Shown one piece after another: positions 1 through 8,643 of a DNA stretch of 64,000 nt. The position numbers were made by a program, and so were the translations under genes. The notes beneath the pieces were generated by a model. It had not been told where the DNA came from. It did not search any database and worked only from the letters and a program-made list of their open reading frames with translations. The stretch lies in NCBI RefSeq assembly GCF_947492535.1, contig NZ_CANLNH010000013.1:62001-126000 (forward strand). The letters are read 5' to 3'. The stretch's first letter is position 1. Each line of letters opens with the position of its first letter. Origin of the DNA: an uncultured Dokdonia sp. (GTDB lineage Bacteria > Bacteroidota > Bacteroidia > Flavobacteriales > Flavobacteriaceae).

Positions 1-451
1 TTTTGAACGTATGCGTAACGTGCAATCACGTTATTTAAACGGACTTTTAAGTTTTGATAGAATAGGACGATTAATAGATGCAGAAACACTTAATGACGAG
101 TATTATAGTGCCTATGATATGCTTTCTCAATTACGCAAAGGACTGTGGTCTGAAGCATCAAGAGGTCAAAGTGTAGATATTTATAGACGTAATTTACAGA
201 AATCGTATGTAGATAGAATGCAATTTTTAATGACAGATGAAGGACCTAGAAGAAGACGCGGGAGACCAGGTTTTGAAAGTACATTTGTGTATAACACAAA
301 TACGTCAGATATTAAATCGTTAATACGTGGAGAACTTACTACATTACGTGCTACGCTAAGAAACGCTAAAAATGGAAACATTAATAGAATTACAAAATAC
401 CATTACCAAGATGTAATTGCAAGAATAGATGCTTTATTAGATCCTAAATAA
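1..451 (+). CDS. C-terminal end of a zinc-dependent metalloprotease (DUF5117/DUF5118-type), truncated by window edge
   Basis: The open frame runs in from the left edge (frame of position 2, reading FERM before the first ATG at 11), so this is the last 150 or so residues of a larger protein. The tail, with a YLNGLLSFDRIGRLIDAE segment, a later YRRNLQKSYVDR segment, SDIKSLIRGEL and the terminal IDALLDPK, resembles the C-terminus of the large Bacteroidota zinc-dependent metalloproteases with DUF5117/DUF5118 domains. The catalytic HExxH region lies outside the window and cannot be checked. The assignment is from memory of the family's C-terminal pattern. A strong hairpin terminator follows 20 bases after the stop. 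Confidence 0.7.
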   Translation, partial: FERMRNVQSRYLNGLLSFDRIGRLIDAETLNDEYYSAYDMLSQLRKGLWSEASRGQSVDIYRRNLQKSYVDRMQFLMTDEGPRRRRGRPGFESTFVYNTNTSDIKSLIRGELTTLRATLRNAKNGNINRITKYHYQDVIARIDALLDPK

Positions 452-470
452 CCAATAATCTAGAGCATAA

Positions 471-505
471 AAAAGCCCTCAAATAATTCTTATTTGAGGG
501 CTTTT
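471..505. terminator. Bidirectional intrinsic terminator
   Basis: A perfect 15-bp stem (AAAAGCCCTCAAATA, 471-485; loop ATTCT; TATTTGAGGGCTTTT, 491-505) is followed by further T on the plus strand and preceded by an A-run that gives T on the minus strand. It lies between the convergent metalloprotease and dipeptidase genes and can serve both. Confidence 0.9.
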
Positions 506-521
506 TTATAGAGATATAATA

Positions 522-1136
522 CTATTCAGAACAATCAAAATCAATGTCCAGTACTTTGAGTCCATAATTTTTCGCATCATAATTGAAGTGCCACCACTCT
601 GTTCTAATCACAGAAAACCCATTCTTTTTCATGACTTCCCATAAGATTTTACGGTTTGCTTTTACGGTATCTGTATGATTTGGGTGATCTATATGCGCTT
701 CTTTTCCAAAATGATCATAATCACTACCCATATCTAAAGGCGTTCCATCTAACTTTACAATGGTCATATCAATTGCAGCTCCTCTGTTATGTATAGAACC
801 GCTCTTATACGGGTTTCCTACATAGGAAGGATTAGGATAGATAGCCCACATTTTCTTTTGAACAGAAAGAGGTCTATAACAATCAAAGAATTGAATTTTA
901 TAGCCAAGTTCGCAAAAATCATGATTGGCTGCTGCGATGGCTTCGGCTACTTCAGGTAAAAGCAAGCACTGCACACAATCATATACGGTTGTTTTTAAAA
1001 AATTATCGTCTGTAGCATACTTGACATCATAGGCATAGGTTCCGCCATAGGTTTCGATATTTACTAGAGGAGATTCTTGTGCTGTTATTGTCATAGAAAA
1101 CAATAAAAAGGCTATAAAAAAATGATGTATTTTCAT
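522..1136 (-). CDS. D-alanyl-D-alanine dipeptidase, peptidase family M15D (VanX/DdpX-like), secreted
   Basis: The family hydrolyses D-Ala-D-Ala and related D-dipeptides with a single Zn. The zinc/catalytic motifs are complete: SIHNRGAAID gives His116 and Asp123 of the SxHxxGxAxD motif, and TEWWHF gives Glu180 and His183. A signal peptide (FFIAFLLFSMTITAQ) sends it to the periplasm. I chose the ATG at 1136 because the frame upstream opens only with a TTG at 1151, while 1136 gives a compact signal peptide. At about 204 residues it has the usual VanX length. No vanA/vanH or van regulatory genes are near, so peptidoglycan turnover or D-dipeptide scavenging is likelier than glycopeptide resistance. 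Confidence 0.88.
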   Translation of the reverse strand: MKIHHFFIAFLLFSMTITAQESPLVNIETYGGTYAYDVKYATDDNFLKTTVYDCVQCLLLPEVAEAIAAANHDFCELGYKIQFFDCYRPLSVQKKMWAIYPNPSYVGNPYKSGSIHNRGAAIDMTIVKLDGTPLDMGSDYDHFGKEAHIDHPNHTDTVKANRKILWEVMKKNGFSVIRTEWWHFNYDAKNYGLKVLDIDFDCSE

Positions 1137-1169
1137 ACCGTTAAAATACAAAAAATGATGATGAGGTTG

Positions 1170-1193
1170 TATACGCTTTCGCGAAAGCGTATA
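1170..1193. repeat. Iterated palindrome, core GCTTTCGCGAAAGC (24-bp intergenic copy)
   Basis: A perfect 24-bp palindrome centred between 1181 and 1182, with the 14-base core extended by TATAC/GTATA arms. It sits in the divergent interval between the dipeptidase start and the T9SS cargo gene at 1334. Same family as the copies at 7966, 23136, 35380, 45723 and 51650. Confidence 0.9.
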
Positions 1194-1291
1194 TCTATAA
1201 AATAATAAGTAGCATAAAGTTAAAGATTAAGTTTTTAACCTATTAAAACAAAAGAAATTAGTACAGTTTCTAAATGATTTATATCTTTATT

Positions 1292-1318
1292 TACAATGTA
1301 TTATAAGTACAATGTATT
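1292..1318 (+). promoter_or_regulatory. 11-bp direct repeat just upstream of the T9SS cargo gene
   Basis: TACAATGTATT occurs at 1292-1302 and again at 1308-1318, a 16-base period, ending 15 bases before the ATG at 1334. A TATCTTTA sequence lies just upstream. It could be a regulator site or part of the leader; the sequence alone does not decide. Confidence 0.35.
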
Positions 1319-1333
1319 CATTTAAAGAATATT

Positions 1334-2038
1334 ATGAAAAAACATATTTTATTTATATCAATATTACTTTTTCCTTTAGTTGGATTATCTCAAGAAGAAG
1401 ACTTATTTGCTAATGAATGGATATTACATTATATGGTTATTGATGGGGAGACTACCGTTTCTACTGTTTCTTCTGCAACTATTGTATTTAATGATCCTTC
1501 AACTGGATTTGATGTGTATGCAACTGTTAATGGATTTAATTATTATGCTGAATTTGCTCCACCTACTGTATTTAATGAAGACAGTTTTATAGTTAACGAA
1601 GGCGGCGTAACTTTAGGTGATTGTGAATCTGATTGTGAACTTGAGGATCAATATCTTGGCACAATACTATTTGGTTTTGATAGAGAGTTTGATTATGAAA
1701 TAATAGACGAATCAAATGGAGATAAAATATTGATTATCACAACTCCTGAAGGGAACGTTGCAGTACATGGAAATTATTCTCTTTCTTTAGATGAGTTTGT
1801 AAAACGAAACATCAAAATTTATCCGACTCCAACAGAGAACGTACTACACATTAATTCTAAAGAATTACCTATCCAGAGTATTAATGTTTTTTCATTATTA
1901 GGTACAAATGTCTTTGAAACTAATAATATATACCAAAATTATTCAATGGACGTATCTTTTTTAAAGAGGGGAGTTTATTTTGTTAAAATTACATTTAAAA
2001 ATGGGAATGATTATATGCATAAGTTTATAAAAAAGTAA
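1334..2038 (+). CDS. Secreted protein with T9SS type A C-terminal sorting domain
   Basis: The protein (234 aa) has a signal peptide (MKKHILFISILLFPLVGLSQ) and, from about residue 155, a classical type A T9SS sorting domain: IYPTPTENVLHI, then INVFSLLGTNVFE, LKRGVYFVKI and a C-terminal basic tail. The family exports such cargo through the outer membrane and usually removes the tail. The 130-residue passenger, acidic and with the cysteine pair in DCESDCELED, matches no domain I recognise; it has the look of small beta-sandwich or lipocalin-like flavobacterial surface proteins. No other T9SS component is encoded in the window. Confidence 0.75.
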   Translation: MKKHILFISILLFPLVGLSQEEDLFANEWILHYMVIDGETTVSTVSSATIVFNDPSTGFDVYATVNGFNYYAEFAPPTVFNEDSFIVNEGGVTLGDCESDCELEDQYLGTILFGFDREFDYEIIDESNGDKILIITTPEGNVAVHGNYSLSLDEFVKRNIKIYPTPTENVLHINSKELPIQSINVFSLLGTNVFETNNIYQNYSMDVSFLKRGVYFVKITFKNGNDYMHKFIKK

Positions 2039-2086
2039 CTAATATAGTCCTTAGTTTTAATTTATAATTTTTAATAGCATATTTTA

Positions 2087-3298
2087 ATGATCCAATTTCC
2101 ACATATAAAAACACAGCGTCTAGCTATTAAACTAAAACCAAAAGCTGAAAAGCTAGTGAAACAAGGACATCCGTGGATTTTTGAAGATAGTATTGCTAAA
2201 CAGAATAAAGAAGGAAAAGCAGGAGATATAGCGATTCTTTTTGATCAGCGTAAAGACAAAGTGTTTGCAATAGGTTTATATGATCCAGATTCTCCCATAA
2301 GAATCAAAGTACTTAGTGCTGCTCCCGCAACTCCTGACACCTCTTTTTTTAAACAAAAAATCGATACTGCTTTTTCTAAAAGAGCCGAGTTGCTAGCAAC
2401 AGATACCGATAGTTATCGTTTTATTTTTGGAGAAAATGATGGATTCCCAGGCTTAATTGCCGATGTTTATAAGGATGTGTTAGTGGTTAAGTTGTATACA
2501 GGAATATGGTTTCCATACCTAGAAATGATCTTACCGGAGCTAGTCTCTATATCTAAAGTACGTACTGTTGTTATCCGATTGAGTCGTAATTTACAGAAAT
2601 CTAATTCACATGGATTTAAAGATGGACAAGTCATTCATGGGATATTACCTTCAGAAGTTATCTATTTTAAGGAACATGGGATACGCTTTTCTGCCAATGT
2701 AATTCATGGTCATAAAACGGGTTATTTCTTAGATCATAGACATAATAGAAAACGTGTAGGTGAGTTATCTAAAGGGAAAAAAGTGCTTGATGTTTTTAGT
2801 TATGCGGGCGGATTTTCTGTACATGCGCTTGCTGGCGGTGCTACTGAAGTCATAAGTTTAGATATCAGTGCACAAGCATTGCAAGTCGCGCTAGAGAATG
2901 GAAAATTAAATCCCAATACAGGAAAACACAGTATCATGGCTATCGATGCGTTTGTAGGTTTACAAGAACTTATAGACACACAGCAAAGGTTTGATATTGT
3001 AGTGATTGATCCTCCTAGTTTTGCTAAAAGTGCCAAAGAGATTGAAAGTGCTAAGCATAGTTATAGTAGACTGGCTATGTTAGGAACACAGTTGGTTGCA
3101 AAAAACGGAATATTAGTACTTGCATCTTGTTCTTCACGAATTACAGCTCAGCAGTTTTTTGATATTTCTGAACAAGGCATTTTAAAACATAAAGACGCTT
3201 TTAAAGTAATAGAAAAAACATTTCACGATAGTGACCACCCCATTGGATTTCCAGAGGGAGCCTACCTTAAATGTGGGTATTATCATTTAGATTCATAA
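2087..3298 (+). CDS. rlmI: Class I SAM-dependent 23S rRNA (cytosine-C5) methyltransferase, RlmI-like
   Basis: At 403 residues it has the RlmI/RlmL-C length and order. An N-terminal PUA-like RNA-binding domain carries the family hallmark GHPWIFEDSI near residue 28. The Rossmann methyltransferase half has the SAM-binding LDVFSYAGGFSVHAL and the catalytic IDPPSFAKS motif, followed by a Cys-containing ASCSSRI loop. The family methylates C5 of a 23S rRNA cytosine (C1962 in E. coli) in the cytoplasm. It stands 19 bases ahead of the GH20 gene on the same strand and may be cotranscribed, without an obvious functional link. The gene symbol is by family; the exact target base in this organism is inferred. 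Confidence 0.82.
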   Translation: MIQFPHIKTQRLAIKLKPKAEKLVKQGHPWIFEDSIAKQNKEGKAGDIAILFDQRKDKVFAIGLYDPDSPIRIKVLSAAPATPDTSFFKQKIDTAFSKRAELLATDTDSYRFIFGENDGFPGLIADVYKDVLVVKLYTGIWFPYLEMILPELVSISKVRTVVIRLSRNLQKSNSHGFKDGQVIHGILPSEVIYFKEHGIRFSANVIHGHKTGYFLDHRHNRKRVGELSKGKKVLDVFSYAGGFSVHALAGGATEVISLDISAQALQVALENGKLNPNTGKHSIMAIDAFVGLQELIDTQQRFDIVVIDPPSFAKSAKEIESAKHSYSRLAMLGTQLVAKNGILVLASCSSRITAQQFFDISEQGILKHKDAFKVIEKTFHDSDHPIGFPEGAYLKCGYYHLDS

Positions 3299-3316
3299 AT
3301 TTAGTATTTTTCACCT

Positions 3317-4873
3317 ATGAGAACATATATCTATATTATTGCCGCTCTATTATACGTTTGTGTCAGTTGTACTCCTGAAAAGCCAGAAGTGTTTCTATCG
3401 GCAGAAGAACGTTCACTGATACCATACCCTAATGAAATTGCTACTTCTGATCAAGGGTTTCTCATTGATGAAAATACAACGGTTTATGCAGGAACTCGTT
3501 TAGAAAGTCAAGCAATAGCACAAAGATTTTTGCAACGTTTTGAAAAAGCAAGCGGATGGATATTACCATCTAAGAACGAAAGCAAGCTAGCAAAAAATAG
3601 CATTCACTTTGTATTAGACCCGAATGCAATTGAAATTTCTAATGATGAAGGATATCTACTTAAGGCATCTAAAGATCGTATCATTATTAGAGCAAAAACA
3701 ATGGCTGGTTTGCATATGGGAATTCAAACTTTATATCAATTACTACCCGATGCAATAGCTGCTGCTACTGTAACACCAGCTGTAGTATGGGCAGTTCCTG
3801 GAGTAGAAATACAAGATGCGCCTACGTATGAGTATAGAGGCGCAATGCTGGATGTAGCACGACATTTCTTTTCTGTACAAGATGTAAAACGATATATAGA
3901 TTTAATTGCTAGCTATAAAATCAACAAATTACATTTACATCTTACAGATGATCAAGGATGGCGTATCGAAATAAAATCATGGCCAAAACTTACAGAAATA
4001 GGAGGCACCAGTGCAGTAGGAGGTGATCAAGGAGGGTTTTATACACAAGCACAGTATAGAGATATTGTCGCATATGCAAAACTGCATCATATTACAATTA
4101 TTCCTGAGATTGATATGCCAGGACATACCAATGCAGCATTAGCTTCCTATCCAGAATTAAATTGTGATGGGAAAGCACGAGCATTATATACTGGAATGAA
4201 AGTAGGATTCAGCACACTTTGTGTGGATAGTGAAGTGACCTATACATTTCTTGATGATGTCATTAGAGAGTTGGCAGCACTTACCGATGGTGATTATATT
4301 CATTTAGGAGGTGATGAGTCTCATGTTACACCAAAAAAAGAGTATAATCTGTTTTTGACCAAAGCACAAGCGATTGTTAAAAAATATGGTAAGAATGTAA
4401 TGGGATGGGAAGATATTCAAAGCGCAGGTATTTCTGATGAAGCTATTGTACAGCATTGGACAAATAGTGAGATCGCAACGCTAGGAGCAAAACAAGGTGC
4501 TTCTGTGGTATTATCTCCAGCTCCTAAAACATATCTTGATATGAAATATACAAAAGAGACAAAGATAGGTCTCACGTGGGCAGGAGTAACTCCTATTGAT
4601 AGTGCTTATATTTGGAACCCTCGTACACTATTGAAAGACGTCCCTTCTTCACAAATTATAGGCATAGAATCTCCTTTATGGACAGAAACCGTAAGAGATA
4701 TGAATGCCATCGAATATTTAGCATTTCCTAGACTTATAGGTCATGCAGAATTAGGTTGGTCAAAAGAAGATAATATAGGTTGGGATTCTTATATAGAACG
4801 ACTTAAAAAGCATGTAAATCGTTTAAAAATTAAAGAAGTAGATTATTATCCATCTCCACTTTTAGAAGAATAA
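3317..4873 (+). CDS. Beta-N-acetylhexosaminidase, glycoside hydrolase family 20, lipoprotein
   Basis: GH20 enzymes remove terminal GlcNAc/GalNAc by substrate-assisted catalysis. The N-terminus is a lipoprotein signal ending at Cys18 (CVSC). The N-terminal alpha/beta domain (about 35-165) precedes the TIM barrel: YRGAMLDVARHFF, HLHLTDDQGWRIEI, PEIDMPGH and the catalytic Asp333-Glu334 pair in HLGGDESH. The C-terminal part keeps the tryptophans expected around the substrate (WTNSE, LWTETVR, ELGWS). The protein stops soon after the barrel, at 518 aa, unlike the larger paralogue at 11881. It probably sits on the outer membrane and releases amino sugars from chitin oligomers, peptidoglycan or host glycans. 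Confidence 0.93.
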   Translation: MRTYIYIIAALLYVCVSCTPEKPEVFLSAEERSLIPYPNEIATSDQGFLIDENTTVYAGTRLESQAIAQRFLQRFEKASGWILPSKNESKLAKNSIHFVLDPNAIEISNDEGYLLKASKDRIIIRAKTMAGLHMGIQTLYQLLPDAIAAATVTPAVVWAVPGVEIQDAPTYEYRGAMLDVARHFFSVQDVKRYIDLIASYKINKLHLHLTDDQGWRIEIKSWPKLTEIGGTSAVGGDQGGFYTQAQYRDIVAYAKLHHITIIPEIDMPGHTNAALASYPELNCDGKARALYTGMKVGFSTLCVDSEVTYTFLDDVIRELAALTDGDYIHLGGDESHVTPKKEYNLFLTKAQAIVKKYGKNVMGWEDIQSAGISDEAIVQHWTNSEIATLGAKQGASVVLSPAPKTYLDMKYTKETKIGLTWAGVTPIDSAYIWNPRTLLKDVPSSQIIGIESPLWTETVRDMNAIEYLAFPRLIGHAELGWSKEDNIGWDSYIERLKKHVNRLKIKEVDYYPSPLLEE

Positions 4874-4881
4874 TCTAATGC

Positions 4882-5283
4882 TTATTCCATAGATGTAATC
4901 CATTCTATTGCCTTCTCTAGTTTATAAAAATTGCGAATCTTATGACGAAATTTTTTCTTTTCGATCATAAAATCCATTAAACCATTTTTTGTATATGCTA
5001 CAATGGCTAATGCTTTTAATTGAAAACCTTCTTTGTAGAACTTTTCCCAATCTTCATATTTTATATCGTAATCATTATATCTATTAGATATAAGAGAAAG
5101 GTTTATTTTTTTACCATAATGGCTGATAGCAATTTCAATAAGTTCTTGAGCGCTTTCCCAAGTAATATACTCTCCTTCATTTATCTGTGATATAATAAAG
5201 TCTTTATAAAAGTAAAATGTGCCACATTGTAAAATATAGGTCTCTTCAAAGTGGGGTAAAGCTTTGTAGTCAAATGTTTTCAT
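4882..5283 (-). CDS. Small cytosolic protein of unknown function (SpoIIAA/STAS-like), paralogue of the gene at 5434
   Basis: The protein of about 133 residues has no signal peptide or membrane segment. It is clearly paralogous to its neighbour at 5434: both have YIL..G.FYF..DFIIS.INEG, a W(E)AAQ/SAQ(E/D)(L/I)IE segment, HYG, a middle ISNR, and end in an (A)xEW(I/V)T segment. The alternation of strands and helices is like the STAS/SpoIIAA-like proteins common in Flavobacteriaceae, but this is a fold impression, not a motif match. I chose the ATG at 5283; the frame also opens from a TTG at 5298. It ends 8 bases from the stop of the convergent GH20 gene. Confidence 0.7.
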   Translation of the reverse strand: MKTFDYKALPHFEETYILQCGTFYFYKDFIISQINEGEYITWESAQELIEIAISHYGKKINLSLISNRYNDYDIKYEDWEKFYKEGFQLKALAIVAYTKNGLMDFMIEKKKFRHKIRNFYKLEKAIEWITSME

Positions 5284-5433
5284 ATATGAAAAATACAATA
5301 CTTATTCTTTTATATATGTTCTGATTAGACAGGAAGTAACTACGCTAGATTAATAACCTAGTTGTATAGTTAAAATACAAAGTATGAGTATCGTTTTGTT
5401 GTAAAGTTATTTTCTTTTTAAATAGAAAACTGC

Positions 5434-5865
5434 TTAGCTGACTAAAGATTTATCTCTTATTGTAGGTTTATGAGTGGTTACCCATTCAGCTGCTTCATAT
5501 AAATTTTCGAATGTCTTGATTCTTGATTTGAAAAATATTTTTTCCATCATGACATTAATCAATCCACTTTTTGAATAGGTAACTACCGCAAAAGCTCTAA
5601 GTGTATGTCTTTGTTTAAAAAATTTTAACCAGTCTTGCGCCTCAATAGAGTAGGAGTGTATTCTGTTAGAAATGTATGATATTTTAGAACCACTTCCGTA
5701 ATGATTTAAGGCTAATTCTATGATATCTTGAGCTGCTTCCCAATTAAAATGAACGCCTTCATTTATCTCAGAGATAATGAAATCTTCGAAGAAATAGAAT
5801 ACACCCGTAGAGAGGATATAAACATCTTCTAATTCGTATTTTAATTTTGATTCAGAAACTAGCAT
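5434..5865 (-). CDS. Small cytosolic protein of unknown function (SpoIIAA/STAS-like), paralogue of the gene at 4882
   Basis: This 143-residue protein is the second of a tandem pair oriented the same way, separated from the first by about 150 bases, too far for tight coupling. Shared blocks with the neighbour include the FIISEINEG strand, the WEAAQDIIELALNHYG helix, YISNR, and the AVVTYSKSGLINVMMEK segment. It has no signal peptide. The duplication is old, since identity is moderate and spread evenly. No function can be named; anti-sigma antagonist-like or regulatory roles are only suggested by the STAS-like pattern. Confidence 0.7.
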   Translation of the reverse strand: MLVSESKLKYELEDVYILSTGVFYFFEDFIISEINEGVHFNWEAAQDIIELALNHYGSGSKISYISNRIHSYSIEAQDWLKFFKQRHTLRAFAVVTYSKSGLINVMMEKIFFKSRIKTFENLYEAAEWVTTHKPTIRDKSLVS

Positions 5866-5976
5866 AGTATAAATCTACAGCAGATATTGATTAGGGAATA
5901 TTAAAAATACCCTTTTTTATAGTTTAAGAGACAAAATACACAAAAAAATCGATGAATTACACAAATTACTAGTAAT

Positions 5977-7032
5977 TTATTGACACCCACTACTAAAGCC
6001 TGTAGCATCAAAAGAGGCTTCTACAACACCAGTTCTTGTGTTTGAAATTGCTTGAATGACTAAGTTATTCATTCCGCTACCATCTCGTTTTGGGCTACAA
6101 TATTCAAATAAGTAAAAACTATTTGCTTGATTGGCTACATTATTTGAAACTTGATTAAACACAGTTTCTAGTTCAGAACTATCTGTTGCAAAAACGCTTC
6201 CTGCAGTTCCTATTTGTGTAAGTGTATTTTCGTCTATTTCATTACCGAGACCAATCGTAAAGAAAGAAATATTCTCATCTGCATTAGCAACTGCGGTTAA
6301 TGCTTCCTGTTCTGTAAAACGAGCAGCTTGGTCTGTACCATCTGTAAAGATGACAATAGATGCCGCTCCAAAAATATCTTGTGCTTCTGCATTTGTAATG
6401 AGGTCTTCTGCGACTTGCGTCGATTTTATAACAGCGCCATATAGATCTGTAGAAGGATCATTACTAATTTCTGGAGTAATACTATTTATAGCATCTTGTA
6501 ATACAGTAGCACTCGATGTAGGTGCTTGTAACTCGTGTAATACATCTTCTCCATCAAACCAATAAATACCCATTTGAAAAGAATCTGTAGGAATAGACGG
6601 TACTACATTTGTAATAAAACTAATTGAAGCATCTTTTAATTCTTGTAAACTAGAACTCAAAACACTATTACTTAAATCAAGGACTAAGATGGTATTATTT
6701 ATAAAAATCTGTGAATTAGGAGAAATCTCTGCAGAAGATTCTGAACTTGAAATTTCATTAAAACAAGTATCATTACGTCCTTGTTCAAAAATTCTAAAGT
6801 CAGATGGATTAAGTCCTGGTACGCCATTACCATCTAGATCTGTCACTCTAAAAAACACAGATACTTTAGAAGGAAGTGTCGTAAAAGAATCTTCGATAGT
6901 AAGTGTTAATTCTTGAGCGCCTAGATTAAGACATTCTATGCCACTATTTGAGTTTCCATCGTCATCACGCGTGCTGCATGCGGTAGTGATACATAGTAGG
7001 AGAGCTAAAAAATAAAAAAAGGTGATTTTCAT
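5977..7032 (-). CDS. vWA-domain lipoprotein
   Basis: The protein (351 aa) has a lipoprotein signal ending in TTAC, followed by an acidic, flexible DDDGN linker. A short beta-domain (about 40-100; FRVTDLDGNGVPGL) leads into a von Willebrand factor A domain. Its metal-ion-dependent adhesion site is visible: LVLDLSNSV supplies DxSxS, and IVIFTDGTD supplies the downstream Asp. The C-terminus carries an isolated cysteine pattern (YCSPK and a final Cys). Such proteins bind ligands at the cell surface; no ligand can be inferred. A perfect AAATTACTAGTAATTT palindrome overlaps the stop codon (5963-5978). Confidence 0.82.
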   Translation of the reverse strand: MKITFFYFLALLLCITTACSTRDDDGNSNSGIECLNLGAQELTLTIEDSFTTLPSKVSVFFRVTDLDGNGVPGLNPSDFRIFEQGRNDTCFNEISSSESSAEISPNSQIFINNTILVLDLSNSVLSSSLQELKDASISFITNVVPSIPTDSFQMGIYWFDGEDVLHELQAPTSSATVLQDAINSITPEISNDPSTDLYGAVIKSTQVAEDLITNAEAQDIFGAASIVIFTDGTDQAARFTEQEALTAVANADENISFFTIGLGNEIDENTLTQIGTAGSVFATDSSELETVFNQVSNNVANQANSFYLFEYCSPKRDGSGMNNLVIQAISNTRTGVVEASFDATGFSSGCQ

Positions 7033-7242
7033 AAATGATTCGATTTGATTGATGCTAGCATAACGCTTGCCGTTCCTTTTTTATTTTAAATACATTATGT
7101 TAAGAGATACATAATTTTACGACCTAAGTAAAAAATTAAAGTTCATTTCAGCATGATTTTGGTACAAAACTTGTTAATGGATATGTTAAGGATCACCTAT
7201 TATTAATACGCATTTACTATCTTTACTAATCAAATAGCTATT

Positions 7243-7944
7243 TTGAAAACTACATCTAAGACATCTATTTTTAAAAAAATCCTATTCATACTAACCTTAT
7301 TTTGTGTGAGTATAGGATATGCTCAATTAGATGCACCTCGTAAATCTATTAAGATTGAAGGCAAACAGAATAATGAAGCTCCAAAGCCAATTTTAGTCTC
7401 TCCAGAAAATGCTTCATCAAGCATTTCGTCAGAAACACTCTCTGTAAAAAGTAAAGTGAAATTAGGGCAACCAGAAAGCGGCACCAAAAAACGAGAGGTT
7501 CGTTTTATGGAAGGGGAAGAGTTTGCAAAAAAAGATTATACCGCACTAGAAAATAAGCTTAATAACAAGAATAATTACACAAAAGATGCAGGTTTAAAAC
7601 CAGAATATTATAACGATCAGCATTTTGGCGATTTTAAAAGTGGTTCTAAATTTGTTCGTTTCTTATACAGAGACCATGAGTATGTAGATGGAGATAGAGT
7701 AAGTGTCGCTGTAAATGATACGATTATACATCCTAATATTCATCTCGCTGGTGAATTTCAAGGGTTTTATATAGACCTTAAAACGGGATTTAATAAAATA
7801 GATATCACAGCATTAAATCAAGGAACTTCAGGACCTAATACCGCTCAGTTTGTAATGTATGATGATAATAGACAAGTGATCTCTTCCAATGTTTGGAATC
7901 TTGCAACAGGCGTTAAAGCCACAGTTATTATCGTAAAAGACTAA
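7243..7944 (+). CDS. Secreted protein of unknown function
   Basis: The 233-residue product starts at a TTG (7243), giving a lysine-rich n-region and a signal peptide ending in SIGYAQ; no ATG lies suitably nearby. After a low-complexity, Lys/Ser-rich stretch (30-90) there is a compact C-terminal domain with strands such as SKFVRFLYRDHEYVDGDRVSV and DLKTGFNKIDITALNQG, ending in VKATVIIVKD. This looks like a beta-sandwich similar to ones seen in secreted flavobacterial proteins that bind ligands, but I do not recognise the family. The long-form repeat at 7966 starts 21 bases after the stop. Confidence 0.75.
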   Translation: MKTTSKTSIFKKILFILTLFCVSIGYAQLDAPRKSIKIEGKQNNEAPKPILVSPENASSSISSETLSVKSKVKLGQPESGTKKREVRFMEGEEFAKKDYTALENKLNNKNNYTKDAGLKPEYYNDQHFGDFKSGSKFVRFLYRDHEYVDGDRVSVAVNDTIIHPNIHLAGEFQGFYIDLKTGFNKIDITALNQGTSGPNTAQFVMYDDNRQVISSNVWNLATGVKATVIIVKD

Positions 7945-7965
7945 TCATAACTTTACTTATTCTTT

Positions 7966-8032
7966 ATACGCTTTCGCGAAATCGAACTTGTGAGATTCAC
8001 GACCAAAGGGAGAGCGTAGCGTTAAAGCGTAA
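7966..8032 (+). repeat. 67-bp long form of the iterated palindrome family
   Basis: It starts with the left arm and core of the palindrome (ATACGCTTTCGCGAAA) and ends with the inverted arm TTAAAGCGTA, about 50 bases later. It aligns without gaps, 60 of 67 bases, to the reverse complement of 51650-51716. Here the core palindrome itself is damaged by a G-to-T change after GCGAAA. It occupies most of the gap between two genes on the plus strand. Confidence 0.8.
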
Positions 8033-8056
8033 CCAACCATACCTCATTTATTATCT

Positions 8057-8638
8057 ATGAAATCAACGATACTATTTCTGTTTTTATATGTGTTTATTGC
8101 ACAATCTGCTTTTACACAAGAAGAAGAATTACTTCTAAAAATAGATGAACCTTGGCGAAGTGAGCAATTAACATTTCCTATCGCATTTGCACCATCCTTA
8201 GATTATAAAGGAATAGAAGAAGTACGTTTTGCAAAAGGGTGGGGAACACCAGATAGTGAGGAGTTTTGGACTTATACATTCTTATGGTATCTGGACGAAG
8301 ACCCAAGTGTAACAGCAACTCGTTTAGAAAAGGATATTGAAGCTTATTTTAACGGACTAATGGCTTTGGTAGGTAAAGGCAACGGTCTTACTGATATTCC
8401 TAATGCAAACGTTGTTTTTGTACCAGAAAACAGTAATGAAGGATCATATATAGGAAAAGCAAAGATCTTTGATGCCTTTTTTACAAAAGACATACAAACG
8501 CTACATATAAAGGCAGTATCAGGTTTTTGTGAAGAAACAAATAAGTATACTGTACTTTTTACATTTTCACCAAAAACATTTGATCATTCTATTTGGAAAA
8601 CATTAAATGGTATTACACTCACTGTAGCTTGCGAGTAA
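8057..8638 (+). CDS. Secreted protein of unknown function
   Basis: The 193-residue protein has a cleavable signal peptide (FLFLYVFIAQSAFTQ). The mature part contains WRSEQLTFPIAFAPSLDYKGIEEVRFAKGW, an aromatic-rich EEFWTYTFLWYLDE block and a helix before LMALVGKGNG. Similar short secreted proteins with an early EEVRFxxGW strand occur in Flavobacteriaceae without an assigned role. It has one internal Cys and one near the C-terminus (TVACE), possibly a disulfide. It converges with the gene at 8644, with only 5 bases between stops. Confidence 0.75.
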   Translation: MKSTILFLFLYVFIAQSAFTQEEELLLKIDEPWRSEQLTFPIAFAPSLDYKGIEEVRFAKGWGTPDSEEFWTYTFLWYLDEDPSVTATRLEKDIEAYFNGLMALVGKGNGLTDIPNANVVFVPENSNEGSYIGKAKIFDAFFTKDIQTLHIKAVSGFCEETNKYTVLFTFSPKTFDHSIWKTLNGITLTVACE

Positions 8639-8643
8639 CTTTT

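Noticed and set aside
522-1136. Glycopeptide resistance (vanX) locus
   Set aside because: Only the dipeptidase is present; no vanH, ligase or VanRS genes surround it.
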